A stretch of DNA of 64,000 bases, taken from Nemophila menziesii. Its lineage: Eukaryota > Streptophyta > Magnoliopsida > Boraginales > Hydrophyllaceae. The stretch lies in NCBI GenBank assembly GCA_029959085.1, contig JARWIR010000008.1, forward strand, positions 16,478,001 to 16,542,000, in the 5' to 3' direction. Under the pieces are notes generated by a model. The model was given only the letters and a program-made list of their open reading frames with translations, was not told the DNA's origin and ran no database searches. Below, one piece after another: positions 11,999 to 24,757 of this stretch. The position numbers and the translations under genes were made by a program. Within the stretch, counting starts at the first letter, position 1; each line of letters starts with the position of its first letter.

Positions 11999-13557
11999 TG
12001 GTGGGGGCAAATGTGTGATAAATAAACAGATAAATAAGATAATAATAAAGGATACACAACCTTGTCTACCATGAGAAACTCACTGCAAGTATTACAGATC
12101 ATTTGCAAGTTTTAATGATAACTCAAGTTCATTCGCAGGGATTTAATCCGTTAGATCTACTTGTATTAAATAAGCGTAGATGAATTTAGATGTTTAGAAT
12201 AAAATATAATAAGAGGAATAATATGAATAATTATCTGATGAGAAATAATAAATAAGAATGCAGATAAATAAATATGAATGTAAGTCAGATAAATTAGGGT
12301 CACTAATATGAGTCTATTACTAAGTTATTCTAATCTTATGGTGAATTGAGCATTGTATATTAACTGGGATTCTAAATTCTACCTTAACCCCTGTCAGGGT
12401 GGAATTAGGATCAACCTCTCCACTACTAGGATCTTGGGTAAAGAAACCTTGAGTAATGATTGGTGGTTAAATCAAACCTTTATGGCTATCTAGGTAGGGT
12501 TACTACTAGACGATTATGTGGTGTTGTCAATAACAAATAATAGTCCTAAGATTGGCCAAATCTAGAGTTGTAACAATAAGTCAAAACACATAATAACAAT
12601 ATACGCCAAGCTCAAATCAATTAAAATAACAAATAGTATTAATGAATGTAGACAAAATAATAACCCAACAATTAAAAGTAAAACTTACAGAATAAAAGCT
12701 TAGAAATATGGTGAAGCCACAAATCTATAGCTAATTACCCTAAATATAGAGAAGAAAATATGAAGAAGAGGAGTTTGTCACTCTCCAACTTCGTGCTTCT
12801 TGTTTTCCTCTATAGGCCAGCTTTCTTCTTGGATGAATAGCTTGATACTAAGGATGAATGTTAATTTAAAGGACTGAGCTATTATTTAAAACTGAGAAAA
12901 TACAAGCAAGGACTAAGCCTATACTTGGCATTGAGCAAGAACATGTTTACAATGGTTTAAGGGTGTATTTATAGGTGCTTAGGAAGAACTAATTCGTTTA
13001 CTTGGAGTGGAAGACAAGCAACTTGGACTCCAATCCCAACTCAAATTCATAACCCTAAAATATAGAAAAGGTAATAATCTGCCGCTGTTTTGTTTTGGCC
13101 GTAACTCCTTCAATACTTATCCGTTTGACTCGTTCTAATAGTCAAAACTGATCGTCTCGGAAAGCTCTTTAACTTTGCTTCAGACCATTATTCTAAATTC
13201 CTAGCTAATCTTGAGTTATGAGTACTTCTATGGTCGTGTGTGCTGGAATTCATATCTATTTGACAACTTTTTCTTTCCATATCTTAGCATTTCCTTTGTT
13301 TTCTCCAATTTCCATGTATATCTTCTTTCCTTTATCTCTTAGAATTGACTTAACATCTAATTAATCTCCATATATATCTTTAAAGCTTCACACTAAATAA
13401 ATAATTAAACCCAATATGCTCTAAAAATAATAAATCATTAAATCATGACAAGAAATAGGAAAGTGCAATATATCATGTGAAAATCGACTACTAGACTTCC
13501 TAAAACACTAAAAATGTCTCCACTTAATATTAAATCATCACAAATGGGGAGACATCA
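11999..13557 (-). mobile_element. Solo LTR (1,559 bp) with perfect 5-bp target duplication
   Basis: The element begins TGGTGGGGG and ends GGGGAGACATCA, so it has the canonical TG...CA termini of an LTR. It is flanked by GAACC at 11,994-11,998 and 13,558-13,562. The insertion lies exactly inside the LINE codons for the RT motif AYDRV/RWEF, and removing it plus one GAACC restores that motif. On the minus strand a TATA box (CCTATAAATACACC, about 12,963-12,976) marks the likely promoter, giving the orientation TGATGTCTCC...CCCCCACCA. No internal retroelement domains are present, so it is a recombination-derived solo LTR. A related LTR-like segment occurs at about 15,950-17,162. Confidence 0.85.
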
Positions 13558-13562
13558 GAACC

Positions 13563-14895
13563 CTATCGTAGGCCTTAGCTAGATCAATCTTAATAGCTAT
13601 TATCCCTTTCTTGCCCTTTAGATGACGCATTCAGAGATCAACTTCCCTAACCAATATAATGTTATCCGTGGAAGATCGAACAGGTAGAAAACTACTCTGA
13701 CAGGGACCAATTATAGTAGCGAGCAAGGGTCAGAGCCTCTTCGCCATAGCCTTCATCACAAACTTACAAGAAGAGTTAATAAGGCTAATAGGTCTAAAGG
13801 AACTTACCCGATCCGGATCAGCCACCTTAGTAATGAGATGAACAAGTGAACCACTTAACCCCGAAGGAAAATGACCATTCTCAACAGCTTCTCGAACCAT
13901 GTTACATACACTTTGACCCACGGTACTCCAGAATTTCTAATAGAACGCAGCTGCCATACCATCCGGACCCGGTGCTTTCAAGGGACCAGAACTAAAAACA
14001 GTCTCTTTAATCTCATCATCCGAAAACGGAATATTCAGCAAATCCTTCTCGTCATCCCCAATATAGGAAACCTGTGGTAGTGTGAAATCTCCAATTACCT
14101 TCTCCGGTGCCTTATATAAATTACTGAAATAAAGCCTAACAAGCTCCTTTAACCCATCTTCATCATCCACCCAAACATCATCACTATTAGGCAACCTAAT
14201 ACACCTCGACCTCTTTTTTCGAATTATCGTTGATAAATGGTAAAACCTTGTATTTCTTTCACCCGATTCAGTCCATTTCTCTTTTGACTTTTGAAAACAC
14301 ATGATTTCCTCTTGTTCTAGAATACTCTCATATTTATTTATTAACCGGATACCCAACCTATGGAGCGAAGGATTACTCGGGCCTTGAAGAGCCTTTTGTA
14401 TCCCAATGATTCGTGCAACTAACGTCTTCTTTCTTTGATTTATATCTCCAAAAGTGTCAAATATCCATTTATTTAAGTGCTTATGTATCGACACAACTCC
14501 GGGTCCAACCCCTATACAATCACTTTCCCATTTCTCCTTAACATAATCCTGAAAGTCTTTATGTAAACACCACGCCGCTTCAAAAAGGAATTTTCGCGGC
14601 TGTGTTCTTGGTCTCCATGAAGGACATAGCTGAATTAAAATTGGCCTATGATCGGAATGGACTCGCGCTAGATGAGTAACACGTGCTTCCGGAATTAATG
14701 TTTGCCACTCTGAATTCCCATACGCCCTATCTAGTCTCTCCATAATCCGTTGACCCGTATTCCAAGAATCACATCACGTAAACCGAGGACCTTCAAAACC
14801 AAGATCAAGCAACCCACAACTTTGTCTCCAACCTTCGAACCTTTCCATACGTCTTGTCACACCTTCAACCCCTCTACGCTTATCTGGACATATAT
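13563..14895 (-). pseudogene. LINE 5' part: endonuclease end and RT N-terminal half
   Basis: From about 14,890 the minus strand encodes the end of an EEP-type endonuclease: a degenerate FEGPRFT-stop-CDSWN block, then ERLDRAYGNSEW and the catalytic SDHRPILIQL. After a ~150-residue linker comes SGPLKAPGPDGMAAAFY, the classic start of the RT domain. It continues with ITKVADPDRVSSFRPISLINSSCK and KIDLAKAYDRV at the LTR junction. A 268-residue open stretch (14,743-13,937) survives. A Trp-to-stop change and later frameshifts show decay. The upstream end is lost at about 14,895. Confidence 0.85.
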
Positions 14896-15945
14896 ACCAT
14901 ATCAATCATTATTATTATGTTAATATCTATATAATAAAGTAGGATACACCTATATGTCCCTATTAACTCTCAAAATTCCCCTATTTTTCTCATAATTTCC
15001 CCATCCTTCTCATTCTCTAATTTATTATATTCATATTTAATTATTTTTTACTAATACATTTACACTAATTCTATATTTTATTTCTTTTCTACTAATACAC
15101 ATTACTCTTCCTCTTACAACCTTTCTTCGTCTTAACCATCGAGAAAACTCTTTCTCCGTCATCACCAACACCCTCCATCTCCATCTCATCCATCACCACC
15201 ACCCTTCATTCATGGTTCTCATTTGATCATCGTTGCCTACTTTCAAAAAATTAAAAATCAAAACCAAAAGAACATTATCGTCTTCATAAAAAAAGTGAGA
15301 AAATCATCGAAAAAACATGGGTGTTAGCAAATTCAAATTGATGATTTTTCGAATCTGAATTGGGTTTTGAATGGTACATGAATCCAAAAACACCAACATC
15401 TGTCATTACTCCACTACTAATGTTGTTACTCCATCAACAACAACAACCATCGTAAGGTTTTTTCTAGGTCTCACCCTATCCTTGTGATTTACAAATGAAT
15501 GAATAAATTATCTTTGTTCTAGACCTCGCTTCCTAAAACACTTTCATAGTTTTATTGAAGAATAAGTTATCGTCATTCAAGGTAGCAGTGAGATATGGTC
15601 AAAATCGGTGCAATTGCTTCAACGTCAATATAAATGACATCTCTAATGATGACTTTGACTTTGCTTATTGATTCTCCGACTCATTTCCTTACTCTAAACA
15701 CTATTCCATCACTGATCGATCTGATACTCTCAAGGTAATAATTTGCTTACATAGTTACATATTCAATTTGTATTTTTTAATTTATTTTTTGAGTAAATGA
15801 ATTTTTGTTTATTAAGATGTTCTCCAAAAAATCATAATAACTATCGCAATTGATTAGTCTATATTTAATCTTTAATATGATTTATAGGTGATTGTATATT
15901 ACATATATGTGTATAAATATGATTATTGTGATTAGTGTATATCAA
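14896..15945. other. Possible Helitron-like debris with no intact gene
   Basis: Near 14,925 the sequence TCTATATAATAAAGTAGGA resembles the 5' ends of some plant Helitrons, and 15,100-15,230 is a CACC/CATC-rich stretch often seen inside them. No CTRR hairpin end or RepHel frame was identified, so the class is a guess. A splice-donor-like CTCAAG/GTAATA near 15,730 follows a short acidic-Phe-rich pseudo-exon that I cannot name. Confidence 0.25.
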
Positions 15946-15949
15946 GGCG

Positions 15950-17162
15950 ATCACTTCCCCACCAAAGTGAATAGCTTAATTACTATGACCTATCTCCGAT
16001 TAGCTAATTCATTGATAGTGAAATTAATATAAAATAATAAGCAATATGAAATACCCAATTCAAATTCAACTAGAAACTAATCCCAAATTGAAATACACTA
16101 ATTAAATAAATTAGGGTTCATCCCATTACGCGATTCTCAAGTAATTGAAGTTTAGCTCATAATTGAAATAAAAACAATAAAGAAATTAATAATATACATG
16201 TTCCTAATAACAGAAATTAAATAAGAACCTAGATAGAGGAATTGACTTGAGCTGTTGTTGGAGGAAAAGGATACTCCAGCTTCTGCTCTTGTTTCCGCCT
16301 CTTGACACTTTCTCTAAGGATGATTTAATATGAAGGTTTAATGAGAGGTGCTGAATAATAAGGTCTAAGGGGTGTATTTATAGGTGCTAGGAAGCCCTAA
16401 TTCGTTTTACTTGGAGTGGAAGACAAGTAAATGACTCTTTAATTCGCAGCCCTAAAATATAGGGAAGGTAGGATTCTGTTGCTGATTTGTTTTGCTCATA
16501 TCTCCTTCAATACTTATCCGTTTGACGCGTTCTTTATATCGAAATCACTTGTCTAGGAAAGATCTATCCATTGGTCCAAACCATTCTCTCAAATTACTAG
16601 CCAGTCTCGAGTTATGAGCTCGTCTTTGAACGTAGCTGAAATTTCAGATTTATTTGGTAACTTTATCTTTTCCTTCTTTGCATATATCCTTCCTTAATCT
16701 TCTTATTTCCATGTATATCTTCTTTCCTTTACTTCATAGACTTGACTTGGTCTCTAATTAATTACCATATATCTTTAAAGCTTCATAATAAATAAATAAT
16801 TAAACCGCATATGCATTAAAAATTAATAAATCATTAAATCAAGACTAGCTAGAAATAAGAAAGTGCACTCTAAAATTAGAATCTCGAATGAAATACTTCC
16901 TAACACATTAAAAATAATCTAAGACTTTAATTCTCACTTCTCCTCCTTGTATTGGTTTTCCATGAAATTCAAGAACCTACTAACTTTGCACTAAAAATAA
17001 CCAAATTAACACACAAAAGTTCTAAAAATGCAAATAGTCTAATTCCAAGGGGAGAAAGTGTAATATGACGAAATAAGCATAAAAGTCTATCAAATAAGTC
17101 AATTATTCACCTAAAAGGATGCCTCCTCAGGGCTAATAATTAGAACAAATAGGGAGACATCA
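15950..17162 (-). mobile_element. LTR-like segment related to the 12-kb solo LTR
   Basis: The right end GGGAGACATCA at 17,152-17,162 matches the end of the 11,999-13,557 LTR. The block around 16,370-16,500 (GTGTATTTATAGGTGCTAGG and the following AATTCGTTT...GGAGTGGAAGACAAG) closely parallels 12,964-13,020. On the minus strand this again gives a TATA box. Downstream TTTCCATGTATATCTTCTTTCC and the AAATAAATAATTAAACC tract are shared too. The left third is not recognisably similar, and I could not find a matching target duplication (ATAAC follows the right end), so the left edge is approximate. Confidence 0.55.
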
Positions 17163-17881
17163 ATAACTTGTTTCTATTAAAAAAACTCTAACACGTATGT
17201 CACTGTCATGCAGATAATAGTGATATGTCTATCTTTTTAGATTTTTATATTTGTACGATTAACTAAATATTTGATTTTAAAAATAAGAGAAAGATATTTA
17301 AATCATACAATTTTTATGAATATCACTTAGGCCTGAACGAGTGGTTCATATCCAAATAACAAAAATTTGAAGAAGAAAAACTTTGAAAACTAATAAAGAT
17401 AATACAATTCAATATGCGTTATGAAACTTATCAATAGTGGAAAAAAGGAAGAGAAAAGAGAGAACATTATAAATGGTTTTTATATTTTGGCTTATGAAGA
17501 ACAACTGGGTTAGATTTTTGTTAATATTTATATATTTGTTGCATTTTGATCAAAAAATAAATAATATCTAAAGTATATTAGTAATGTATCACTCTTTGGG
17601 CTATTGGATAATATTTCTTATATGTTTTTATTAAAAAAAATCATCTCGTATATATATTTTTTATGATAAATTAAAGAGTAATGTTATATATCCACCCATG
17701 GCAATGGTGTGATTATATCAGAGATAAATTTTTTAGCTTTATATCATTTTCAATTAAATAAAGCCACGTCAAGGGTGGTATGAAAAATATGGTATATAAG
17801 ATTTTGTCAAACAAACCTTAAACACTAATCTATAACTTTATTCCCTGCCGCCGCTCATCTCTCTTCTTATCTATGGGTCTC
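17163..17881. other. Gene-free AT-rich stretch
   Basis: No coding frame, RNA gene or terminal repeat could be supported between the LTR-like segment and the left edge of the duplicated block. Confidence 0.4.
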
Positions 17882-19412
17882 TCTGTTTCTTCAAATATAA
17901 TATCTTAAGTATTATATTAATTTAACCTTGATACTTTACCTATAGTTTTAGTTAATATATCCACCATGAACCCTTTCTTATAGTTTCTTTGCAATCGAAA
18001 ATTTTTAATCCATTTATTTGACAGATTTAAAAATTTTGGAGAAAAATATATTTGTTGGAGCAACAATCATTCTCCTTCATTAAGAAGATATAGAGTAAGT
18101 GTCATTTTATTATCTTTACCATATATTTTATTATCACTTTATCTATCATTATTTCTATTCGTTTAGAAATTATTCTAGGGTTTCTTTATAGGCTGCTAAT
18201 TTTTCAATCTATTTTTGTGACAATACTGCATTTTTCGATGGATTTCTTACATATCTATATTATGGAAGTGTAAAATATACTCATTAGTAAGAAATTATGA
18301 ACATATAATTTAGATTTGGAAAATTATAAACGAAATATTATCATTGATATGTATATGTTGCTTCTTTCTAAATATACTATAATGTTGTGTACAACTTTTA
18401 TTTAGTTAATACCTTAGACTTTCTTATAATTTTTATTTTTTTCAAAACAAATTTACGGTAACATCTTAATTACCCCATGTGCTTTGCTTTGAGTTTAAAT
18501 CACACTGGTGATACGAAAACTTGTAAAGTTCTTGTCATGGTTTACAAAAAATTAGGATTAATACCCAAGAAACCCCTTAAGTTATAATTAATTCCCCCTT
18601 ACCACAACCATCTTTTGTTTGCCCATAAAAGGCACCATACATTTTGCTCTTTCCTTTTTTTGCCCATAAAAAGATCGTTTACCAGAAATCAAATTTTTAG
18701 CTATGGGAAAATTCACAGAACTCAGATTTTGAGTTTTGGGAAAATTCCCATTACTCACTTTTTTTTATAAAAAAAAGACAGTGTCTTTTACAGGATAGTG
18801 GACAAGGCTGTAGTGGTTTATTGAGCATTATCCCTTTTTTATCCTTAATTTTACATTTATTATATTGAAATTAAAAAAAATCAAGTATGAAAACTCCACA
18901 TACACTTAGTAGCCCACTATCACACTCACGTTCCGATGCAGTCCTTATACCATGGAGAATTAATCTAGATCAAAACTTGGAATTCTTCTCCTAACTTGAC
19001 ACTGTATTTAGCACTTTGGTAACATTTGATGAAATCGGCTATATGCACCAAATTTGTATAGAATAGGAGGATATTTTATCTATAAAATACTATAGGAGTA
19101 TTTTTCTCTTAATACATATCACAAAAGAGCATTAGGAATTTTATCCAAGATGTAATTTCACTTAAGTTAAAGATAAACACTTTCATCCATTGATAAATTA
19201 TTTTTAAAATTATAGCTATTCATTATTTATCATTATGAACATCCAACCTACTCAACTCTTGTTTAAACTAATATATGTAAGACAATATATTGTAAATTTT
19301 ACATTCTTACAAAACTAAAAAGTGAAAGCATTTTGCTTATTTTTCATCATAAAGAAAATAAAGTTAAAAATGTTCTAAGAATTCAAAATCATTAGATTTG
19401 TATATAGATATA

Positions 19413-19414
<2 letters not shown>

Positions 19415-19490
<76 letters not shown>
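19415..19490. repeat. (TA)n(TG)n microsatellite
   Basis: A run of TA dinucleotides to about 19,444 passes directly into a TG run ending at 19,490. The same locus in copy B (about 55,420-55,452) is much shorter, so the tract has expanded or contracted since duplication. Confidence 0.95.
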
Positions 19491-19491
<1 letters not shown>

Positions 19492-20730
19492 ACATGCATA
19501 TATTCAATAAATTTGGTTAATATATTCAGTAAAGTTACTGTATTGAAGTATTAACTTCTTTGTGTTGTGTTATTTTATTTAAAAATATGCGTTGTTCAAT
19601 TTATTAGAATAAATTTTGTGTTAAATGAATGAATATAAATACTGATACTCAAATTTTATTTTTTCTTTACAGGCTTACTTACTCAACTTATTGTTTTATA
19701 TAGTTAAGATCGTTGACCATAACATTTCAATGAAATACAATATCTATGAAATCCACAAGGTAAAACATAATTACTATTTTAATTTAGCATAAATTCTCAT
19801 GTTTTCCCCTTATCTTGGGGGTCATCTTGTTGTCCCTATATTTCAAAATAATTCCCCCCACCTCCCATTTTTATCTTTGAATATGGGAAAATATCCATCT
19901 CAGTTGGGCATTTTTTGTGTGTCTTATTTAATGAAGATAGAACATAGCCGTCTCAATAATTTTGGAGGCCCTTAGGCGAAGCAAAATTTAGTACCCGATC
20001 ATCCAAAAAGTAAAGAAACTTTAAATAGAAATTCGCTTACAATATTTTATCATTACAAAATAAATTACATAAATATTTTCTTCTTCTTTAAACAAGTTAC
20101 TAAGGTCATACTATGTCATAGTCTTAGTTAATAAGAAGGTTTTACAAACTTGAGCATATTCAACTCAAAAGACCTACTACTTTTATTCACATATTTATTT
20201 TCGAAACCTGTGTGTTTTTCACCAACTTTCCACAAAATATATCAACGTTGATATTGGAACAAGAATTATTATTTTCATGGTTGTTATTGTAAGATCAAAA
20301 TCTTTTGGACATAAAAAACACATTTTTATGAAAAATATATTGAAATTATATTTCTAAGATGAAAATTGTATGTCAAATCAAACTTTATAATGATTAGGGT
20401 AGGTATTAACCAGCCCATGTAGTTACAAGAATAACCAAACAATGAAGAAACATATAAGTGGACGCATATACTACATTATATTTATGACAAAAATTAAAAT
20501 ATGTTACGTTTGATTTTCATAATTGATCAAGGTAAAACAAATCAATTTTTTTTCACAAAAAACTAACCGAATCAGATTTTAAAATATATTATGTTGTTTC
20601 ATGTAAGCAACAAAAAAATTCGTTTTAATCTCTGGCAGTGTTTTTTTTTTTTGGGTCAAAAAAGTAAGTAGAAGAATATTTTTGAATTTTCTAAATTTTC
20701 TTAAAAAGTTAAGGGTCGGATTCTTTATTA

Positions 20731-21323
20731 TGGTGGCAGGTGAGTGAAGCCACTACTAGTGTGAGGAGTCAAAAGAAGACAAAGTAATGTTTTTTATAAT
20801 TCATTGTATATTTACCCTAGAACTCTTATTTACTATTTCTTTCTTATGATATTTTTACAGCCTGTAGTGGAGCTCAAACAAGAGGAGCTTGTACTTCTTG
20901 AAGAAAAGAACCAGCTGAAAAGGGTAATTTTTACCTACTCAATCTTTTGTTAAGATTTTTGATAATAAATAATAATATGTTTAATGTATTTAAGTCTGTA
21001 ATTAATCTTCACTAATAGATCATGTTGTGCAGCAAGTGGAAACTTTACGCGCCAAAGTGAATATGGAGAGGCTAACGAATGCTTACTAAAAGTAGAGAAA
21101 GGTAAGTATTAAATCATCAATTACTCACCTTATATAAATATATAGAGATGCCAATCTCGTTTAGTTAATTGATCGTATTATGTTGTTACAGCTTGACTTA
21201 GAATCACTAGCAGAAAATGAGAAGAAGAGATGTACAGAATGGCCAATGGAGCTTCGTAGGCTTGTACTCCCAGACCTAAATCTTCCGTTTGATGAGGATT
21301 CCAACATTAAAAATGCTTTGTAG
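20731..21323 (+). pseudogene. Broken multi-exon gene with a C-terminal DLNLPF (EAR-like) motif, copy A
   Basis: At least four exon-like segments with plausible splice sites can be read on the plus strand. The first, near 20,740, encodes SVRSQKKTK. The second, 20,861-20,922, encodes VVELKQEELVLLEEKNQLKR. The third, near 21,033, encodes QVETLRAKVNMERLTNAY followed by stops. The last, 21,192-21,323, encodes LDLESLAENEKKRCTEW and then LVLPDLNLPFDEDSNIKNAL before TAG. The middle looks like a short leucine-rich coiled coil, and DLNLPF resembles EAR-type repression motifs. I do not recognise the family. In-frame stops in exon three make this copy non-functional. Copy B (60,305-60,765) carries different lesions, including a stop in exon two. 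Confidence 0.5.
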
Positions 21324-21945
21324 AGCAAGCCAGTTATAGCAGTTCTATTTACTTGATAAATACTGGGGGGGTTTTAGGTTAATATTAAACCTAAATTTTA
21401 TTATAGACTTTATTATCTTCTCTGAAGCAGAGAAGAAGTGTTTTTTTCTTTTTGAATTGTCAGAATTCGTTCGTTTATTTATCTAAGGTGTTGGGGTTGG
21501 CGGAAGCTGATTCTTGATGGCCAAACTTAGTTTCTTTATTTCATTGTCGACAGATAAATGTAACTAATTCTTCTATAGAGGAGTTATCAGATTTTTGGTT
21601 TATCATATTATATGATAGAAACTAGTTCATTCTATTTGTGTTTTGTTTAATGTTTAATCTTATCTGTCATGATATTGATAGAATGTGTCAATATTTTAAT
21701 GTTGAACTGTGATGTTTGTATAACTACTCACACCTGCAATTATGATCTACCACACGAAACAAAATATTTTTAACTCAAATCATGTTAGTGAAGGAGTCAC
21801 TAAGTGTGTAGGTTAATTTGTGAACGACTGATCTAGATGAAACCCCTCATATTGGACATCTAAATTGAGCATAAAGAGAAAGGATGATAAATGCTAAAGA
21901 GTATTTATTTATTTTGGTCGAAAGCTAAAGAGTGTTAGATTTCCC

Positions 21946-22512
21946 TAGGGATGGCAATGGTTATGATTTAAAACCAAAACCGATGAAAATCCGAACAGGT
22001 AAAAAACCGATTATGCAACCATGGATAAAGACCGTTAGGTTATGGTTTTGAAAAATATAACTAATGATTAAATCTATTAGGTTATGGTTTTAGATAAAAA
22101 CAAAGCCGAATAACCAAAAATCTGTTTATTATCATCTATTTTTGTATATTTTATAATGATATAGATATATAAAGTATTTTCATATATCAAAATAAAATCC
22201 AAATATAAAATTTAACAAAAAAAGTAACAAATATGTTATTTAATTAAGTATCAACATAATATTTTATATATTTTGAATATTTTTCTTGTATTTGTGATCT
22301 TATTTTAAGAATTTTCAATATATTTATAGAGTTACAGTTTGGTTATGGTTAAATTCTGAAAAACCGTTTGAAAAACCGAATCCGAATTATTCGGTTTTGG
22401 TTTTGAAAAGTAAACCGATGGTTAAATCTGTTAGGATTTGGTTTTGATAAATTAAATGGTTACGGACATGGATTTAGATTTTTTTGCAATAATCTGATCT
22501 GTTTCCATCCCT
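21946..22512. mobile_element. 567-bp MITE with 9-bp target duplication (copy A)
   Basis: The element begins TAGGGATGGCAATGG and ends TTTCCATCCCT, giving short inverted ends (AGGGATGG/CCATCCCT). It is flanked by AGATTTCCC at 21,937-21,945 and 22,513-22,521. The interior is rich in AACCGAA/GGTTTTGG words and codes for nothing. A 9-bp duplication suggests Mutator-like ancestry, although an 8-bp hAT-type reading cannot be excluded. An inverted family member lies at 26,944-27,498 and the duplicated copy at 61,386-61,901. Confidence 0.75.
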
Positions 22513-22722
22513 AGATTTCCCCTAAGTTTGGAGGTTGATGAAAAGTTATATTTTTCACAACCATATATGTTTTTCAATTTATATTCTTTCCTATATCTAC
22601 AAATAATTCAAATTATAACAAATATCTCGGAAGTGGATTATTCTACACATTCAAAAATAGGAGGTCAATTAATCAACATGGGTTTTTGAGACCGTCATAA
22701 TTTTTCAAAGAAATATAGGGTA

Positions 22723-24757
22723 GATCATGAGTTTTTTGTAATTTTAATTTTTTTATAAAAATAATTTGAGATTTGGTATGGGTAGAAAAAGAATTGCGGG
22801 ACTAGCACACACGTGGTGGCCCGTTTACCACTCCCTTGATGGGCGGTGTTTAGTTCACCGCCCTTAATTAGTAAGTTGATTAAGTAATAAGGTGGTCATT
22901 CGATGACCGCCCATCACCTAATAAGCATTAAAAAGTATAGGCGGTTGTTTGACCACCGCCTTTTTCACGTTTACGGAAAATATAAAGGGAGGTCGTTAGA
23001 TGACCTCCCTTAACAGGATTTTAGGGTAAATATAGATCTCTCTTCATTTCTCTCCCATTACAATACACACTACTCTCCTACACTCACACCCATTAAAAAC
23101 CCATCCGAAACTTCAATTTTTGCATCAAATCCTTGGACATTTCATCTTGAAGGTAATTATTTATTCATTTTCTGTTATATATATCATACATAATTAAGAA
23201 AAAATAGTTTTAATTTTTTTTAAATAGTACTTGTAGTAATAATTAGTTGTAGGAGTTTGTTTCTAATATTGATTAGGTTAAAATAGGTTTTATATATTGT
23301 CTTTGATTCAGTATTAATTATGTTGTTTGTACTGGGGTTTTAGGTTAATATGAGTTTTATGACGTTATGTTTTTATGGAGGTGACATTGTTCGGAGTGGT
23401 AACGGTTTTGTTGAATATACCGGGGGAGATTGTAAAACGTTTATGACCGGAGAAGATGTTTGGTTAAATGGGTTAAAAGAAGTTGTGTGTTTGAATTGTA
23501 ATTGGAATGTAAATGAAGTTAACTTCAATTTGATATGGCGATGTCCGATTTCGTCAAACCCTCTACAGTTTCATGCTCTAGTAGTTGGGGAGGACACGAT
23601 CAATGCGATGATAGGTGGGGAGATGAATGGGCAATACAATGCTATTGAGATTTACGCCGAGATTAAAGAAATTCGTAAAATGAAAGCGTCCACTTCTCTA
23701 AGAAGAGTAAAAAAGGAATTATGAACGGGGTAATACATCCACATATACATAGAGCGATTCATGAGACAATTCGCGAAATTGATAGTGAAAGCGAAACCGA
23801 ATCGCATGCATTTGATGAAGAGGGTTTGCCTATTTATAGTGATGGTAATGAAGATAGTGGTAACGATGATGATGATTATTTTAATCCAACTAATTATAAT
23901 TTTGGTCCTATTGATATGAGTGAAAAAGGAGAATGTCATGATTGGGAATTAAGTCAACAATCTTCCATGGTGAAAGGCTCATGTTGGGTGAGCGAGATAT
24001 GCTTCAAGGAGTGGAAGAACTTAATTCGAGACCTTAATTGTGAAATTAACGGAAAACAAAACTTAATTCGAAATACCCATTAGATACAATTAAAGGAAAT
24101 ACTATTGCAATTATAATGAACTTAAAGAACTAATAGTGCAATTATTAAAATTAAAAATGACTAATTGTGCAATTACCTAAAATTATGAAATTACTCCAAT
24201 AGATTTTAGGTTTAATAATATTCAAGCATGCATTTATAAATCAAAAATAATATTCAAAAATATAAAAATTGAATTTTTTGAACACTAACCTTAGATTTTA
24301 GGTATTTTGCAAGACAATGATGATGTAGGTGTGAGTAGGGGGCTTGAATCGGCTGGAAGAACGGTAGTGGGCGGCAGAACGGCGGCGGGGCGGCTGGTTC
24401 TCTCTCGGAGGGGCTTTTCCTTCTTCTTTCCAAAATGGGTTTATGAAGAATGGAGTCGCTCTTCATTTATGTTAAAGACGGTGTTACGAACACCGCCTTT
24501 ACTAAAACCAGATTTATTCTTTGGGGAGTGTTTGTTCCACCGCATGTAAGAAAATTAGATTTACACATAAGGCGATGGATAGAATACTGCCCTTCCCTAA
24601 TTACGTAATTAATTTCGGGCGGTATGTTGACCACATCCCAACAAGAGGGGCGGTCAACAAACCACCGCGTGTATGCTAAGTTTGTAATTTTTCTACCTAT
24701 GCCGAATTGCAAATTATTTATTTAAAAAAATTTAAAAATGAGAAAAACTCGTAGATC
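22723..24757 (+). mobile_element. Deletion derivative of a Mutator-like element (copy A)
   Basis: The left sequence from 22,723 (GATCATGAGTTTTTTG) is inverted at the right end near 24,757 (read in reverse GATCTACGAGTTTTTC). The similarity extends inward about 230 bp through GGTAGAAAAA, CACACGTGGTGG, GGGCGGTGTT and AATTAGT-type words, so these are diverged terminal inverted repeats. Between them lies the start of a MuDR-type transposase, followed by non-coding sequence. The catalytic core is missing. The exact ends and target duplication are uncertain because the termini have diverged. Copy B retains only the left part (62,111-62,916). Confidence 0.65.
23350..24083 (+). pseudogene. N-terminal fragment of a MuDR-like transposase
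   Basis: The first frame (23,350-23,724) begins MSFMTLCFYGGDIVRSGNGF and continues GDCKTFMTGEDV. This is the typical N-terminal region of plant MULE transposases, in which a GG(D/N)IV strand is followed by a small ubiquitin-like fold. A frameshift in an A run near 23,710 joins it to a second frame (23,721-24,083) with HPHIHRAIHETIREIDSESE and an acidic Asp/Asn-rich linker, also usual before the zinc-binding and catalytic domains. Those downstream domains are absent. It is inside the deleted MULE above and cannot encode an active transposase. Confidence 0.65.

Larger units (their letters stand above)
7967..14895 (-). mobile_element. Decayed L1-type LINE, minus strand, split by two later insertions
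   Basis: Minus-strand domains occur in the correct LINE order: the C-terminal part of the endonuclease (about 14,895-14,640), the reverse transcriptase (about 14,000 down to 11,400), the zf-RVT region (about 11,220 to 10,515 and 8,747 to 8,450) and RNase H (about 8,420 to 7,970). Two insertions separate the pieces, a GC-rich element at about 8,748-10,506 and a solo LTR at 11,999-13,557. Removing them restores protein continuity at each junction. Several in-frame stops and shifts show the element is long dead. The 5' end is truncated inside the endonuclease. A clear 3' poly(A) tail and outer target duplication were not found. Confidence 0.85.
17882..23516. repeat. Copy A of a duplicated block (about 5.6 kb, the uninterrupted copy)
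   Basis: This block matches, in the same order and orientation, three separated pieces further right: 35,900-36,315, about 54,219-56,098 and about 59,036-62,916. By eye, identity is around 90-93 percent in the exon-like part. It contains a microsatellite, a broken multi-exon gene, a MITE and the 5' part of a MULE, all of which recur in copy B. The shared TE insertions at the same sites show this is a duplication of already assembled sequence, not independent insertion of a family. Copy A serves as the pre-insertion reference for dating events in copy B. Confidence 0.8.
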
